From assembly GCA_964468345.1 (NCBI GenBank), contig CAYXVZ010000014.1:35050-99049 (forward strand): a stretch of 64,000 bases of DNA. The letters are read 5' to 3'. This document shows, in pieces, positions 8,895 through 18,164 of the stretch (its first letter is position 1; each line of letters opens with the position of its first letter). The stretch comes from DALYLB01 sp964468345 (GTDB lineage Bacteria > Acidobacteriota > Blastocatellia > RBC074). The position numbers and the translations under genes were made by a program. The notes below the pieces were generated by a model, which was not told the DNA's origin, ran no database searches, and saw nothing but the letters and a program-made list of their open reading frames with translations.

Positions 8895-9737
8895 CTATAT
8901 TACCGTCGTCACGATCTCTCGAATGCCGCGTTGCAATTCGGGATCGTCTGTGATCGGACTGGCGATGGCGATTTCGCAGGCGGTCACGGGATCCACGCCA
9001 CGGGAAATCATTTGCCCCGCATAGACGAGCAGTCGGGTCGAAACGCCTTCTTCGAGCCCGTGCCCTTTCAGGTTACGCACCTTCTCGCCGATCTTGACCA
9101 GATCGCGCGCGGTGCTTTCGTCGATGCCGCCTTCGTGCGCGACGATCTGCGTCTCGGCCTCGGCCGGCGGATAATCGAATTCCAGCGAGAGAAAACGCTG
9201 GCGGGTCGATTGTTTCAAATCTTTCAGGACGCTTTGATAGCCGGGGTTATACGAAATGACGAGCATGAAATCGTCCGGCGCGGAAAGGACCTCGCCGCGT
9301 TTTTCGACGGGCAGAATGCGCCGGTCGTCCGTCAGCGGATGGATCAACACAATCGTGTCTTTTCGCGCTTCGACGACTTCATCGAGATAGCAGATGGCGC
9401 CGTGCCGCACGGCGGTCGTGAGCGGGCCATCGTGCCAGACGGTCTCTTCGCCTTCGAGCAGAAAGCGGCCGACCAGATCGGTCGCCGAGAGATCTTCGTG
9501 ACAGGCCACGGTGATCAGCGGACGTCCCATGCGATACGCCATGGCTTCGACAAAGCGGGTTTTTCCGCAGCCCGTCGGCCCTTTGAGCATCACGGGGAGC
9601 TTGGCTTTATACGCCGTCTCGAAAAGCGAGACTTCATCCTTGACGTTCAGATAATACGGTTCACGGCTGACGCGGTATTTTTCGATAATCGAATCTTTTG
9701 CTTGTGCGGTCGTGCTCATTGTCTTGTTTGTGGTCAT
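8895..9737 (-). CDS. MoxR-family AAA+ ATPase of the CbbQ/NirQ/NorQ group
   Basis: 280 residues from the ATG at 9737 (MTTNKTMSTT); another ATG six codons downstream is equally possible, and the frame stays open to 9842. Walker A is GPTGCGKT near residue 52, Walker B is ICYLDEV, the sensor region is VISYNPGYQ, and an arginine-rich STRQRFLSLEF stretch follows. These match CbbQ/NorQ hexameric ATPases, which use ATP hydrolysis to remodel a client enzyme recruited by a VWA partner. The VWA partner gene follows after 142 bp of repeat, so both are probably one transcript despite the insertion. Confidence 0.92.
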   Translation of the reverse strand: MTTNKTMSTTAQAKDSIIEKYRVSREPYYLNVKDEVSLFETAYKAKLPVMLKGPTGCGKTRFVEAMAYRMGRPLITVACHEDLSATDLVGRFLLEGEETVWHDGPLTTAVRHGAICYLDEVVEARKDTIVLIHPLTDDRRILPVEKRGEVLSAPDDFMLVISYNPGYQSVLKDLKQSTRQRFLSLEFDYPPAEAETQIVAHEGGIDESTARDLVKIGEKVRNLKGHGLEEGVSTRLLVYAGQMISRGVDPVTACEIAIASPITDDPELQRGIREIVTTVI

Positions 9738-9886
9738 CCCTGCGCGATATTCAAGATTCCCTGCCAAGCGACATCGGTGCCCGCGTGCGCTTGGTTCTCG
9801 TAGAGGCCCCGGCGGCATGACCCGGGTCGGTCTATGATACAATCAGGGTCTGTATCTTAACACTGGACCGGGATAAACTGAAATCT

Positions 9887-11050
9887 ATGATTGCGGTTGC
9901 CTTAAGCGGCGGGGTCGACAGTTCGACGGCCGCGGCTCTCTTAAAAAATCAGGGACACGAGCTGGTCGGTTTCTCGATGCAGCTCTGGAATCAAAGGCGC
10001 ATCAATGTCGGGCCGGACGGCGAACCGTTGCCTTCGCGCTGTTGTTCGCTGGATGACCTGTACGACGCCCGCACCGTTGCGGCCAAGCTGGGCTTCCCTT
10101 TTTATGTCGTCAACCTCGAAGAAGAATTCGAGAACGATGTCGTCAAACCGTTTGTTAACAAATACTTGGACGGACTGACGCCGAGCCCGTGCGTGGCCTG
10201 CAATTCCTTTCTGAAATTCGACAAACTGGTCGAACTGGCGCAAACGGCCGAGGCCACCAAGGTCGCGACCGGCCATTATGCCCGCGTCCAATTCGATGAA
10301 GCGCGCAATCGATGGCTGTTGCTGCGCGCGGTGAACCGTCCCAAGGATCAATCCTATTTTTTGTTTGAACTCACTCAGGAACAGTTGCAGTTTGCAATGT
10401 TTCCCCTGGGAGAAATGACCAAACAGGAAGTCCGGGACATCGCCGCGGCCGCCGGCCTGCCGACCGCGCAAAAACCGGAGAGCCAGGAAATTTGTTTCAT
10501 TCCGGACGGGAATTACGCGAAATTCATCGAGCGTTATCTGGAAGAAGACCGCGCCACGGCCACGAGCGCCAATGACGTTCCGGTGCGCCCCCAGCCGCTG
10601 GTCCAGATCGGCGGCCTCGGCGCGTCAAAACTGACGCCCGGCGATATCGTCACGACGTCCGGCGAAGTCCTGGGCCGCCATCAGGGCATTCATCGGTACA
10701 CGGTCGGCCAGCGCCGCGGCATCGGTATTTCTTCCCCGGAGCCGCTCTATGTCGTCGAAGTCGATGCGAACAAAAACCGCGTGGTGGTCGGTTCGGCCGA
10801 TGATCTGCTCAAGCACGAAATGACCGTCGAGCGGCTGAACTGGATTTCCCTTCCAACCCTGACCGCGCCGATCGACGTCACGGTCAAAATCCGATCGCGC
10901 GCCGAAGAAGCCGCGGCCACGCTCTCTCCGAATCCGGACGGTTCCGTGCAAGTCCGCTTCGCCGAGGCCCAGCGCGCCGTCACGCCGGGGCAGGCCGCCG
11001 TTTTTTATGACGGCGACATCGTCGTCGGCGGCGGCTGGATTCGCCGCTGA
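9887..11050 (+). CDS. mnmA: tRNA-specific 2-thiouridylase MnmA
   Basis: 387 residues, slightly longer than E. coli MnmA (368). The N-terminal PP-loop ATPase motif SGGVDSST (residues 6-13) adenylates U34 of tRNA. The two catalytic cysteines are visible in CVACNSFLKF and QEICFIPDG, the latter in the context KPESQEICF. Other family landmarks are GHYARV, KDQSYFLF, the YTVGQRRGIG loop and a C-terminal beta-barrel ending VVGGGWI. It makes the s2U34 wobble modification in Lys, Gln and Glu tRNAs with sulfur relayed from a cysteine desulfurase; the window's own desulfurase is SufS (46520-47779). It is divergent from the CbbQ gene, and a TATGATACAAT stretch at 9833-9843 may be a -10 region. Confidence 0.97.
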   Translation: MIAVALSGGVDSSTAAALLKNQGHELVGFSMQLWNQRRINVGPDGEPLPSRCCSLDDLYDARTVAAKLGFPFYVVNLEEEFENDVVKPFVNKYLDGLTPSPCVACNSFLKFDKLVELAQTAEATKVATGHYARVQFDEARNRWLLLRAVNRPKDQSYFLFELTQEQLQFAMFPLGEMTKQEVRDIAAAAGLPTAQKPESQEICFIPDGNYAKFIERYLEEDRATATSANDVPVRPQPLVQIGGLGASKLTPGDIVTTSGEVLGRHQGIHRYTVGQRRGIGISSPEPLYVVEVDANKNRVVVGSADDLLKHEMTVERLNWISLPTLTAPIDVTVKIRSRAEEAAATLSPNPDGSVQVRFAEAQRAVTPGQAAVFYDGDIVVGGGWIRR

Positions 11051-11054
11051 TTAT

Positions 11055-11220
11055 TTTCGCCGCAGATAAACGCAGAAAAACGCAGATTCATTCTTCTGAT
11101 CTGCGTTTTTCTGTTTGATCTGCATTGTCTTGTTTGTCGGTGCTCTTTTTCGCCGCAGATGAACGAAGACAAACGCGGATTCTTTTTTGATCTGCGTTTG
11201 TCTGTCAGATCTGCGGCTCT
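11055..11220. repeat. Two consecutive hairpins, CGCAGATAAACGCAG family
   Basis: First hairpin 11057-11123: GCCGCAGATAAACGCAGAAA against TTTCTGTTTGATCTGC. Second 11150-11217: CGCCGCAGATGAACGAAGAC against GTCTGTCAGATCTGCGGC. Both are between mnmA and the decarboxylase gene and have related arm words. The rest of the 215-bp spacer shows nothing else. Confidence 0.85.
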
Positions 11221-11265
11221 TCCCTTCTTCACGATCCGCGGCCTGCGCGGGTCTGCGGCTCAACA

Positions 11266-12684
11266 ATGGATCCAAGCAAAATTGAGTTGTCGCCGGAGGA
11301 GATGCGGCGGCTGGGATATCGAGTGATCGATGAGATCGTCGATCATATTGAAACGCTCCGCGAGCAGCCGCCGATCCGGCTCAACACGCGCGCGACGCTG
11401 GAGGCGAAGCTTCGCGAACCGATTCCGGAACAGCCGGGGGAAATCGACGCGGCGCTGGAGCAGATCAAACGAGATGTCTGGACGAGCATGGCGCATGTCA
11501 CGCACCCGCGTTTTTTCGCCTTTATTCCGGAGCCGGGAAATTATGTGGGCGCGCTGGCGGATATGCTGGTGGCGGGGCTCAATCCCTTTGCGGGCACATG
11601 GCTCGGCGGCTCGGGACCGGCCCAGATCGAGATCGTCACGATCGATTGGCTGCGCGAATTGTGCGGGTTGCCGGCCGAAGCGGGCGGCCTGTTCGTCTCG
11701 GGCGGGTCGATGGCGAACCTGACGGCGCTGGCCGTCGCGCGGCACGTGAAGCTCGCGGATCAAACGGCAAACGCGCGCGTGTATTGCTCCGATCAGACGC
11801 ATTCATGCGTCGAACGCGCGCTGCGCGTTCTGGGCTTTGCGACGGAGCAGATCGTCAAGATTCCCTGCGACGATCGCTTTCAATTGCCGATGGAAGCGCT
11901 GCAAAGAGCGATTGCGCATGACCGCGCCGCGGGACGGCGTCCGTTCTGCGTGGTCGCGAATGCGGGCGCGGTGAATACGGGAGCCGTCGATCCCTTGCCC
12001 GCGCTGGCCGAATATTGCCGCGCGCAGGATTTATGGCTGCACGTCGATGGGGCGTATGGCGCGGCCGCGGTGCTCTCGGAGAAAGGGCGGCAAATGCTGG
12101 CCGGCATCGAACAGGTCGATTCGCTAGCGCTCGATCCGCACAAGTGGTTGTTTCAACCCTTTGAAATGGGATGCGTGCTGGTGCGCGACCGCAGCCTGCT
12201 CAAAAAGACCTTTCGGATTTTGCCGGAGTATCTGGCCGATACGCAGTTCGCGGGCGAAGAAGTCAATTTCTGCGACTACGGCATTCAACTGACGCGGGGC
12301 TTTCGCGCATTGAAGCTATGGCTCTCGTTCAAGACCTTTGGCGTCGCGGCCTTTCGCGAAGCCATTCAGCGCGGCATCGAGATGGCGGAGTTGGCGGAGA
12401 AAACGCTGCGCGAACACGGCCAATTCGAAATTCTCTCGCCGGCCACTCTCGGGCTGGTGGCCTTTCGCTATGTTCCGAAAGGCGCATCGGAAGAGGAGAT
12501 CAACGACATCAATCAGCGGCTGGTCCGCGCAATGATCGAAGACGGGTATGTCTTCGCCTCTTCGACGACGCTGCGCGGAAAAACGGCGCTGCGGCTCTGC
12601 ACGATCAATCCTCGTTCGACCGAAGAAGATATTTCGTCGAGCATTGCGCGCATTGCGGAATTGGGATCGAAGCTGTTCGAATAA
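11266..12684 (+). CDS. Group II pyridoxal-phosphate decarboxylase (aromatic amino acid decarboxylase type)
   Basis: 472 residues. The N-terminal helical segment (SPEEMRRLGYRVIDEIVDHI) and the HPRFFAFIPEPGNY motif are typical of the aromatic-L-amino-acid/tryptophan decarboxylase family. The PLP-binding lysine is in DPHKWLFQP (about residue 293), with the Asp that contacts the pyridine nitrogen in LHVDGAYG. The cofactor-side His is in DQTHSCVERAL. Expected reaction: decarboxylation of an aromatic L-amino acid to the amine. Substrate cannot be assigned from sequence, and some close relatives act as aldehyde synthases. It stands alone, flanked on both sides by repeats. Confidence 0.93.
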   Translation: MDPSKIELSPEEMRRLGYRVIDEIVDHIETLREQPPIRLNTRATLEAKLREPIPEQPGEIDAALEQIKRDVWTSMAHVTHPRFFAFIPEPGNYVGALADMLVAGLNPFAGTWLGGSGPAQIEIVTIDWLRELCGLPAEAGGLFVSGGSMANLTALAVARHVKLADQTANARVYCSDQTHSCVERALRVLGFATEQIVKIPCDDRFQLPMEALQRAIAHDRAAGRRPFCVVANAGAVNTGAVDPLPALAEYCRAQDLWLHVDGAYGAAAVLSEKGRQMLAGIEQVDSLALDPHKWLFQPFEMGCVLVRDRSLLKKTFRILPEYLADTQFAGEEVNFCDYGIQLTRGFRALKLWLSFKTFGVAAFREAIQRGIEMAELAEKTLREHGQFEILSPATLGLVAFRYVPKGASEEEINDINQRLVRAMIEDGYVFASSTTLRGKTALRLCTINPRSTEEDISSSIARIAELGSKLFE

Positions 12685-12711
12685 TCACCTTCATTTTGAA
12701 ATAAAACCTTT

Positions 12712-12976
12712 ACCACGAAGAAACGAAGAGCACGAAGGAGAGAAAGAAGGCTTCTCATGCATCTTTCTTCGTATTACAAATTCCCAAAATCTTGTTTTCA
12801 TAGCGCGGTTTTCAATGCCGAACGGTCGAGAGTGCAACCCAAACGAAAATAACGAAACAAACAAAGCTTCATTTCAGCTTTCGTCTGTTTCGATATTTTC
12901 GTTTGGGTCGTACTCACTCTTTACTTCCTTGGTTACAGCTTCGCTTCTTCGTGCTCTTCGTTTCTTCGTGGTAAAA
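12712..12976. repeat. Nested inverted repeats: AACGAAAATAACG hairpin inside an ACCACGAAGAAACG hairpin
   Basis: This fills most of the 321-bp spacer 12685-13005. Outer arms: TTACCACGAAGAAACGAAGA at 12710 and its complement ending TCTTCGTTTCTTCGTGGTAA near 12974. Inner arms: ACCCAAACGAAAATAACGAA (12837-12867) and complement TTCGATATTTTCGTTTGGGT (12879-12910). The inner family recurs alone at 27722-27811, and the outer family at 32111, 33561 and 34099. One family inside another implies sequential insertion. Confidence 0.9.
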
Positions 12977-13005
12977 AGCTTTGACCCAAAGTTGTTTTCC
13001 CTGAT

Positions 13006-15624
13006 TTAGGGTTTCGCGTCCACCCAATTTTCCCCATAACCGATTTCGACTTCGAGGGGAACGTCGATCGTTGCGGCTTCCTCCATGGCTTTTTTCACGA
13101 CCTGAATGGTCTTTTCAATTTCCTTTTTCGGGACTTCGAAAACCAGTTCGTCGTGAACCTGCAAAATCATTTTGGCATGCAGCTTCTCGCGGCGAAGCGC
13201 ATCGGCGACGGCCAGCATGGCGAGCTTGACGATATCGGAGGCCGAGCCCTGCATCGGCATATTGACGGCTTCGCGTTCGGCGCGGGCGCGGGCCGGGCCT
13301 TTGCTGGCGAGATCGGGCAGGCGGCGCAGGCGGCCGAAGATCGAGCGCGCCGCGTTGTTTTCTTCGCGGGCCTTGTCCGGAAATTCGTCCATGTATTTTT
13401 TCACGCCGGCATAGGTTCGGTAATAGTCTTCAATCACGCGCTTGGCTTCAGCGCGGGAAATGCCGACGCGCTGCGCAAGGCCGAAGGGCCCGATGACATA
13501 GGCGATGCCGAAATTGACGATCTTGGCCTTGCGCCGGGCTTCTTTAAGTTCGGCATCGGTCTTGGCGTGAAAAACTTCGCGCGCCGTGCGCGTGTGAATG
13601 TCTTCGCCCTTGCGGAAGGTTTCGACCATCACCGGATCTTTCGTCACGTGCGCCAGCAGGCGCAATTCGATCTGCGAATAATCGGCCGAGAGCAGGACGT
13701 TCCCTTCGGCCGGAATAAAGGCGCGGCGAATGCGCCGGCCGAGTTCCGTGCGCACCGGTATGTTCTGCAGATTCGGATCGGTCGAAGAAAGCCGCCCCGT
13801 CGCGGCGATCGTCTGATTGAGCGTCGTGTGAATGCGGCCATCGACCGGCGATATCAGCGAAGGCAAGGCCTCGACATAGGTGCTCTTGAGCTTGGCGACT
13901 TCGCGATGCTCGATGATCAGGCGCGGCAGCTCGTATTTCTCCGCCAGTTCATCCAGGACGTCGCGACCGGTCGCGATCTTGCCCGTCGCCGTGCGCTTCG
14001 AAACCTCGTAATTCAATTCCTCGAAAATCTCGCCGAGCTGTTGCGGCGAGCCGATGTTGAATTCGCGCCCGGCAAGTTTGTAAATGTCTTTCGTCAGCCG
14101 CTCGAGTTCCTTTTCCATCACGACCGACAGATCGGCGAGCGCGGATTTATCGACCAGAAAGCCCGCTCGCTCCATTTCATAGAGCACGGGCACGATCGGC
14201 ATTTCGATTTTGCGGTATACCTCGTCGAGACCGTCTTCCAGAATTTTTGCGGCAAGAATATCCGCCAGCCGCAGCGTCAGGTCGGCGCACTGCGCGGCCG
14301 TGTTCTCTCCATCGACGGAGATCGACAGGCCCGCGTGCAGGTTCGCGAGCGGGACCAATTCATATTTCGCGCGATCGGAATCGAGCAAATAGCCCTGCAG
14401 CATCGTGTCGTCCGAAACGTTTTCGATCGTGATGCCCTCCGCGCCGAGCACATGCATCGCGCGCTTCCAATCGTGCACGGCCTTTTCGACGAGACCGTTG
14501 TCGAAGATGTCTTTGAGCAGGGCGATCGCGGCGGCGCGGTCTTCGCTTTGTTCAAGGTCGTAATACTCGCCCGTGCCGTGAGCGGAAGAGAATGCAATGC
14601 CGGCGAGCTTGCCGCCCGCTTCGCGCAGCGAGAAGGCGAAACGCTCGCGATTGAGCAGCGACGTCGTCAGCTTTCGCAACTGCTCGACCGTCGTGAGGTT
14701 CTTATACCGGGATTCCGAAACCTCCGATTCGCTCTTGCCCGCGGCCGCGGCCTTCGCGCCATCCGCAAATTCCTGCGTGAACGTATGAAATTCGAGTTCG
14801 GAAAACAGCGCATAAGCTTTTTGGCGATCGGGCGGTTCTAGAATCAACGCTTCGAGGTCGAGTTCGACGGGGACATTGCAATCGATGGTGGCAAGCTGCT
14901 TCGATTGCAGGATCTGATCGCGATTGTCCCGCAAGGATTCGCGATAGGTTTTCTTTTTGACCTGCTCCCAGCCGTCGAGCGCCGCTTCGATCGTGCCGAA
15001 TTGTTCGAGCAGACCGACCGCTCCCTTTTCGCCGATGCCGGGCGCCCCCGGAATGCCGTCGACGGCATCGCCCATCAGGCCCAGCCAGTCCACGATCTGA
15101 TCGGCCCGCACGCCGTATTTCACCTTCACGCCCGCTTCGTCGAGCATCGTCTCGCCGCTCTTATCCACGCGGATCATGGTGATATCGGGATCGTGCACGA
15201 GCTGCGCGAGATCCTTGTCATTGGTCACGATCACGGTTTGCAGTCCGACCTTCGCGGCTTTTTTCGCCAGCGTACCGATAATATCGTCGGCTTCATAGCG
15301 GGCCATTTTCAGCACCGGCACGCGCAGGGCTTCGCACACGCGATCGATGTAAGGCAACTGCGTGGCGAGGTCTTCCGGCATGTCGGGCCGGTGCGCTTTG
15401 TAGGCGGCGAACTGTTCCTGCCGAAAGGTCTGTTCCTTCGAATCGAGCACCACGCCCAGATAATCCGGCTTATGATCCGTGATCATCTTGCGCAGCGTCA
15501 CCGTGAAGCCATACGTCGCATTGGTCGGCATCCCTTTCGAATTCGACAAGCCGCGAATCGCATAATAGGCCCGAAAAATGTTGGACATTCCATCGATCAG
15601 GAAGAGGCGTTTCTTGTTTGACAT
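13006..15624 (-). CDS. polA: DNA polymerase I
   Basis: 872 residues from the ATG at 15624 (MSNKKRLFLIDGMS); the frame extends 25 codons upstream but without family similarity. Residues 1-300 are the 5'-3' exonuclease/FEN domain (DDIIGTLAKK, TNDKDLAQLV, GDAVDGIPG). The middle domain lacks a DxE exonuclease signature (FAFSLREAGG where proofreading enzymes have an acidic pair), so proofreading is probably absent, as in Taq and Bacillus Pol I. The polymerase domain has motif A DYSQIELR (near 645), motif B RRKAKIVNFGIAYVIG (near 700) and motif C HDELVFE (near 823). Motif B is unusual in having Val where most enzymes have YG. It does Okazaki-fragment processing and gap filling. The gene is convergent with the decarboxylase. 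Confidence 0.97.
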   Translation of the reverse strand: MSNKKRLFLIDGMSNIFRAYYAIRGLSNSKGMPTNATYGFTVTLRKMITDHKPDYLGVVLDSKEQTFRQEQFAAYKAHRPDMPEDLATQLPYIDRVCEALRVPVLKMARYEADDIIGTLAKKAAKVGLQTVIVTNDKDLAQLVHDPDITMIRVDKSGETMLDEAGVKVKYGVRADQIVDWLGLMGDAVDGIPGAPGIGEKGAVGLLEQFGTIEAALDGWEQVKKKTYRESLRDNRDQILQSKQLATIDCNVPVELDLEALILEPPDRQKAYALFSELEFHTFTQEFADGAKAAAAGKSESEVSESRYKNLTTVEQLRKLTTSLLNRERFAFSLREAGGKLAGIAFSSAHGTGEYYDLEQSEDRAAAIALLKDIFDNGLVEKAVHDWKRAMHVLGAEGITIENVSDDTMLQGYLLDSDRAKYELVPLANLHAGLSISVDGENTAAQCADLTLRLADILAAKILEDGLDEVYRKIEMPIVPVLYEMERAGFLVDKSALADLSVVMEKELERLTKDIYKLAGREFNIGSPQQLGEIFEELNYEVSKRTATGKIATGRDVLDELAEKYELPRLIIEHREVAKLKSTYVEALPSLISPVDGRIHTTLNQTIAATGRLSSTDPNLQNIPVRTELGRRIRRAFIPAEGNVLLSADYSQIELRLLAHVTKDPVMVETFRKGEDIHTRTAREVFHAKTDAELKEARRKAKIVNFGIAYVIGPFGLAQRVGISRAEAKRVIEDYYRTYAGVKKYMDEFPDKAREENNAARSIFGRLRRLPDLASKGPARARAEREAVNMPMQGSASDIVKLAMLAVADALRREKLHAKMILQVHDELVFEVPKKEIEKTIQVVKKAMEEAATIDVPLEVEIGYGENWVDAKP

Positions 15625-15687
15625 GGGCGGAATTATAGGCGTTGAACTTGTTTTCGACCAAGAGAGCCCCAGAATCAGGGACGGAAA

Positions 15688-15766
15688 ATCAAAAGGCAAA
15701 TATCAAAAGGCAATAATTCCCTCCTTTTGCCTTTTGATATTTGCCTTTTGCCCTTTGATTTCCTCA
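15688..15766. repeat. Inverted repeat, ATCAAAAGGCAAAT family
   Basis: Arms AATCAAAAGGCAAATATCAA and TTGATATTTGCCTTTTGCCC are complementary over about 35 bp with a short loop. A related copy is at 42116-42179. It lies between the SDR gene and polA. Confidence 0.88.
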
Positions 15767-15806
15767 GCGAAATTACATCTTGTGAAATCTCATCAGCAAA
15801 GTGGAT

Positions 15807-16580
15807 TCAGGCCTTCACGCCAACTCCGACCGTCCATCCGCCGTCAACGGTGATCGTCTGGCCGGTGATGTAATCGGAGGCTTCGGTGGCGAGCAGGACC
15901 GTTGCGCCGGCCAACTCGGAAGGCAGGCCCGGACGGCCCATCGGAATCACGCTGACGGCGCTGTCATACAGGTCGGGATTCGAAAAGATCGAATCGGTCA
16001 TCTGCGTCCAGAAACGGCCCGGCGCGATGGCATTGACGCAGATGTTCTGTCTGGCCATCTCGACGGCCATGGCGCGGGTCATCTGGCGCATGCCGCCCTT
16101 GGTAATGGCGTAAACGGAAACATTCGGCACGACGATCTCGGCCGCAATCGAACTGACATTGATGATCTTGCCGCGGCCGATGCGACGCATAATGCGCGCG
16201 GCTTCCTGCGCGGCGAAATACGCGCCTTTGAGATTGATCGAGAGAATGCGATCCCAGTCCTCGACGGTGATTTCATCGGCCGGCCGGCGCAGGTTCACGG
16301 CCGCCGCATTCACGAGCACATCCAGACGGCCGAAATGCGCATCGGTGCGCGCGACCATTGCGCGAACGGCTTCGACGTCGCCGACATCGCCGGGCAACAC
16401 CAGCGCCTTGCGGCCGATCGCGCGAATCAATTCCGCCGTGTTTTCAAGCTCCGCTTCCGTGCGCGCCGCAATCGCAACATCCGCGCCCGCGTGCGCCAGC
16501 GCCAGCGCCATCGCGACGCCCAGGCCGCGCCCGCCGCCCGTCACCAGCGCCGCCCGCCCATCCAGCCGAAAGCTCGGCAT
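15807..16580 (-). CDS. SDR-family NAD(P)-dependent oxidoreductase (sugar-acid dehydrogenase-like)
   Basis: 257 residues, the usual classical SDR length. The Rossmann motif GGGRGLG is at residues 14-20, followed by NAAAV (NAG-type motif), the catalytic Ser in NVSSIAAE and YAITKGG (YxxxK). The C-terminus DYITGQTITVDGGW is typical of the KduD/gluconate 5-dehydrogenase-like subgroup, so a sugar-acid or polyol substrate is plausible but unproven. I chose the ATG at 16580 (MPSFRLDG), which begins right before the first beta strand; the 48 codons upstream run through the CACAGAG repeat. It is downstream of a transporter and a FadR-type regulator on the same strand, which fits a small catabolic operon. 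Confidence 0.9.
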   Translation of the reverse strand: MPSFRLDGRAALVTGGGRGLGVAMALALAHAGADVAIAARTEAELENTAELIRAIGRKALVLPGDVGDVEAVRAMVARTDAHFGRLDVLVNAAAVNLRRPADEITVEDWDRILSINLKGAYFAAQEAARIMRRIGRGKIINVSSIAAEIVVPNVSVYAITKGGMRQMTRAMAVEMARQNICVNAIAPGRFWTQMTDSIFSNPDLYDSAVSVIPMGRPGLPSELAGATVLLATEASDYITGQTITVDGGWTVGVGVKA

Positions 16581-16638
16581 CACGAATTCACTATCGAGGG
16601 GTCTTTTTCTTTCCACAATTCTTATCCTTTTAATTTTT

Positions 16639-16724
16639 GCCACAGAGACACAGAGGCACGGAGAAGAAAGAAAAGAGAAATCTCTCTCTTCTTTTTTCTC
16701 CGTGCCTCTGTGCCTCTGTGGCAA
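16639..16724. repeat. Inverted repeat, CACAGAG family
   Basis: TGCCACAGAGACACAGAGGC against GCCTCTGTGCCTCTGTGGCA, with a purine/pyrimidine-rich interior (GAGAAGAAAGAAAAG and complement). About 40-bp arms, located between the transporter and SDR genes. Confidence 0.9.
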
Positions 16725-16727
16725 AAC

Positions 16728-18143
16728 CTACTTCCGCAGCAGATCGACCACATACGCGCCCATCAGCCAGACGATGATGATCGTTGCGATCCATAAAAAG
16801 ATCGTCACCCAGCGGGCGGGCGCGATGTCTTTAGGCAGGAGCCGATGGCGCAGGTAGAGCGTGCCGATGCCGATGACGGGCAGCATCATCGCCTGCGAGA
16901 TGCCGCCGGCCTTGACCATTTTGACGGGCGATTCGAGAAACAGATAAAGCGTCACGGGCAGGATCGTCAGCAGGACGATGAAGCCGTTGCGATACTTCAC
17001 ACGCGTGGGATAATCCCCCGCCTCGAACATTCCCATCAGTCGCGACATATCGGCGAAGACGCGCGAGTTCGAAGCCACCGACGCGAAGATCGTTCCGTAC
17101 AGCGTCGCAATGGCGCCCGCGTAAAACAGCCACAGCGACCAGCCGCCCAGCGTTTGCGTGTAGATGTTCGACAGAGTCGGAATCATATCCTTCGAGCTCG
17201 GCACCTTGCCCATGCCGTGCAGGATGCCCGCGCCGAGCAGATAAAAGGCGATCGTCGCAATCGTATAAATCACCATCGTCGCCAGGATGTCCATGTGCAT
17301 CACGCGAATCCAACCGCGGGCGCGCGCTTCCCATTTCGGCGAACCGTCGCGGCGGCCGGCGAAGCGCGCATAGCCTTTTTCGACGCACCAGTACGGATAC
17401 ATGAAAAGCTCGCTCGCGCCGACGCCCGTGATGCCGAACACGGCAACGGCCGTCGAAAAGCCGCCCTGGGCGGGCACCTGGAATTTCAGCCCCTCGAGCA
17501 TCGCAGACCACGAGAAATATTGCGGCATGCGAATCAGCAGAACCGCGGCCAGAAAGGTCAGCATCGTGAACAGGCCGACTTTCACCATGGCCAGCCGTTC
17601 GATGCGGTCATAGCCGCCGCCCAGCAACAGGGCCAGCGTGATCCCGGCGAAAATGAAGACCCAGGTTTTCACGGCCACGCCGGGAATCAACAGATTCATC
17701 ACCGCCGCCACGCCGCCGTACATCGCGCCGACCTGCAGCATCGTCAGCAGCGTCATCACGGCCCAGGCCCAGACGATCCAGTTGACCTTGACCCGCGGAC
17801 CGGGCACGTGATCGAAGCTTGCCAGGCCCGTCTCGCCGCTCGCGATAATGTAACGGGCCATCTCGGCCTGCACGACCGGCTTGATCAGGCAACTGAGCAG
17901 AATCACCCACAGCGCCGTATAGCCGACCTCGGCGCCGAGCGTGGTCGTGGCAATCAGCTCTCCTGATCCCACAATCGATGCCGCCAGAATCATGCCGGGA
18001 CCAATCCGCGCCAGCGCCGACCATAAGGTCGCCGGCGGCTCGCTCACGTCTTCCGGCCGCAATTGATAGGGATCCGCCACCGCTCCGGGAGCAGTCCCGG
18101 GGACGATCACATCATTCGTTACAAGCTGGGACTCCGTTGACAT
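16728..18143 (-). CDS. Nramp-family transporter lacking the canonical metal-site motifs
   Basis: 471 residues with about 11 hydrophobic helices, the fold and length of Nramp transporters. The family opening GPGMILAASIVGSGELIATT aligns with TM1, but the DPGN metal-binding motif of true Mn/Fe transporters is replaced by GSGE. TM6, normally MPH, reads ASELFMYPYWC. Both first-shell Asp and Met ligands are therefore missing. Such divergent members (Nramp-related) are poorly characterised; some move other cations and several sit in sugar-acid gene clusters. Here the gene lies between a FadR-type regulator and an SDR dehydrogenase, suggesting a role in uptake for that pathway. The substrate is unknown. 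Confidence 0.85.
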   Translation of the reverse strand: MSTESQLVTNDVIVPGTAPGAVADPYQLRPEDVSEPPATLWSALARIGPGMILAASIVGSGELIATTTLGAEVGYTALWVILLSCLIKPVVQAEMARYIIASGETGLASFDHVPGPRVKVNWIVWAWAVMTLLTMLQVGAMYGGVAAVMNLLIPGVAVKTWVFIFAGITLALLLGGGYDRIERLAMVKVGLFTMLTFLAAVLLIRMPQYFSWSAMLEGLKFQVPAQGGFSTAVAVFGITGVGASELFMYPYWCVEKGYARFAGRRDGSPKWEARARGWIRVMHMDILATMVIYTIATIAFYLLGAGILHGMGKVPSSKDMIPTLSNIYTQTLGGWSLWLFYAGAIATLYGTIFASVASNSRVFADMSRLMGMFEAGDYPTRVKYRNGFIVLLTILPVTLYLFLESPVKMVKAGGISQAMMLPVIGIGTLYLRHRLLPKDIAPARWVTIFLWIATIIIVWLMGAYVVDLLRK

Positions 18144-18164
18144 AGGTTTGGTCCTGTCGTTGTT

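Noticed and set aside
13153..14841. 562-codon open frame on the plus strand
   Set aside because: Antisense to polA, whose motifs are unambiguous.
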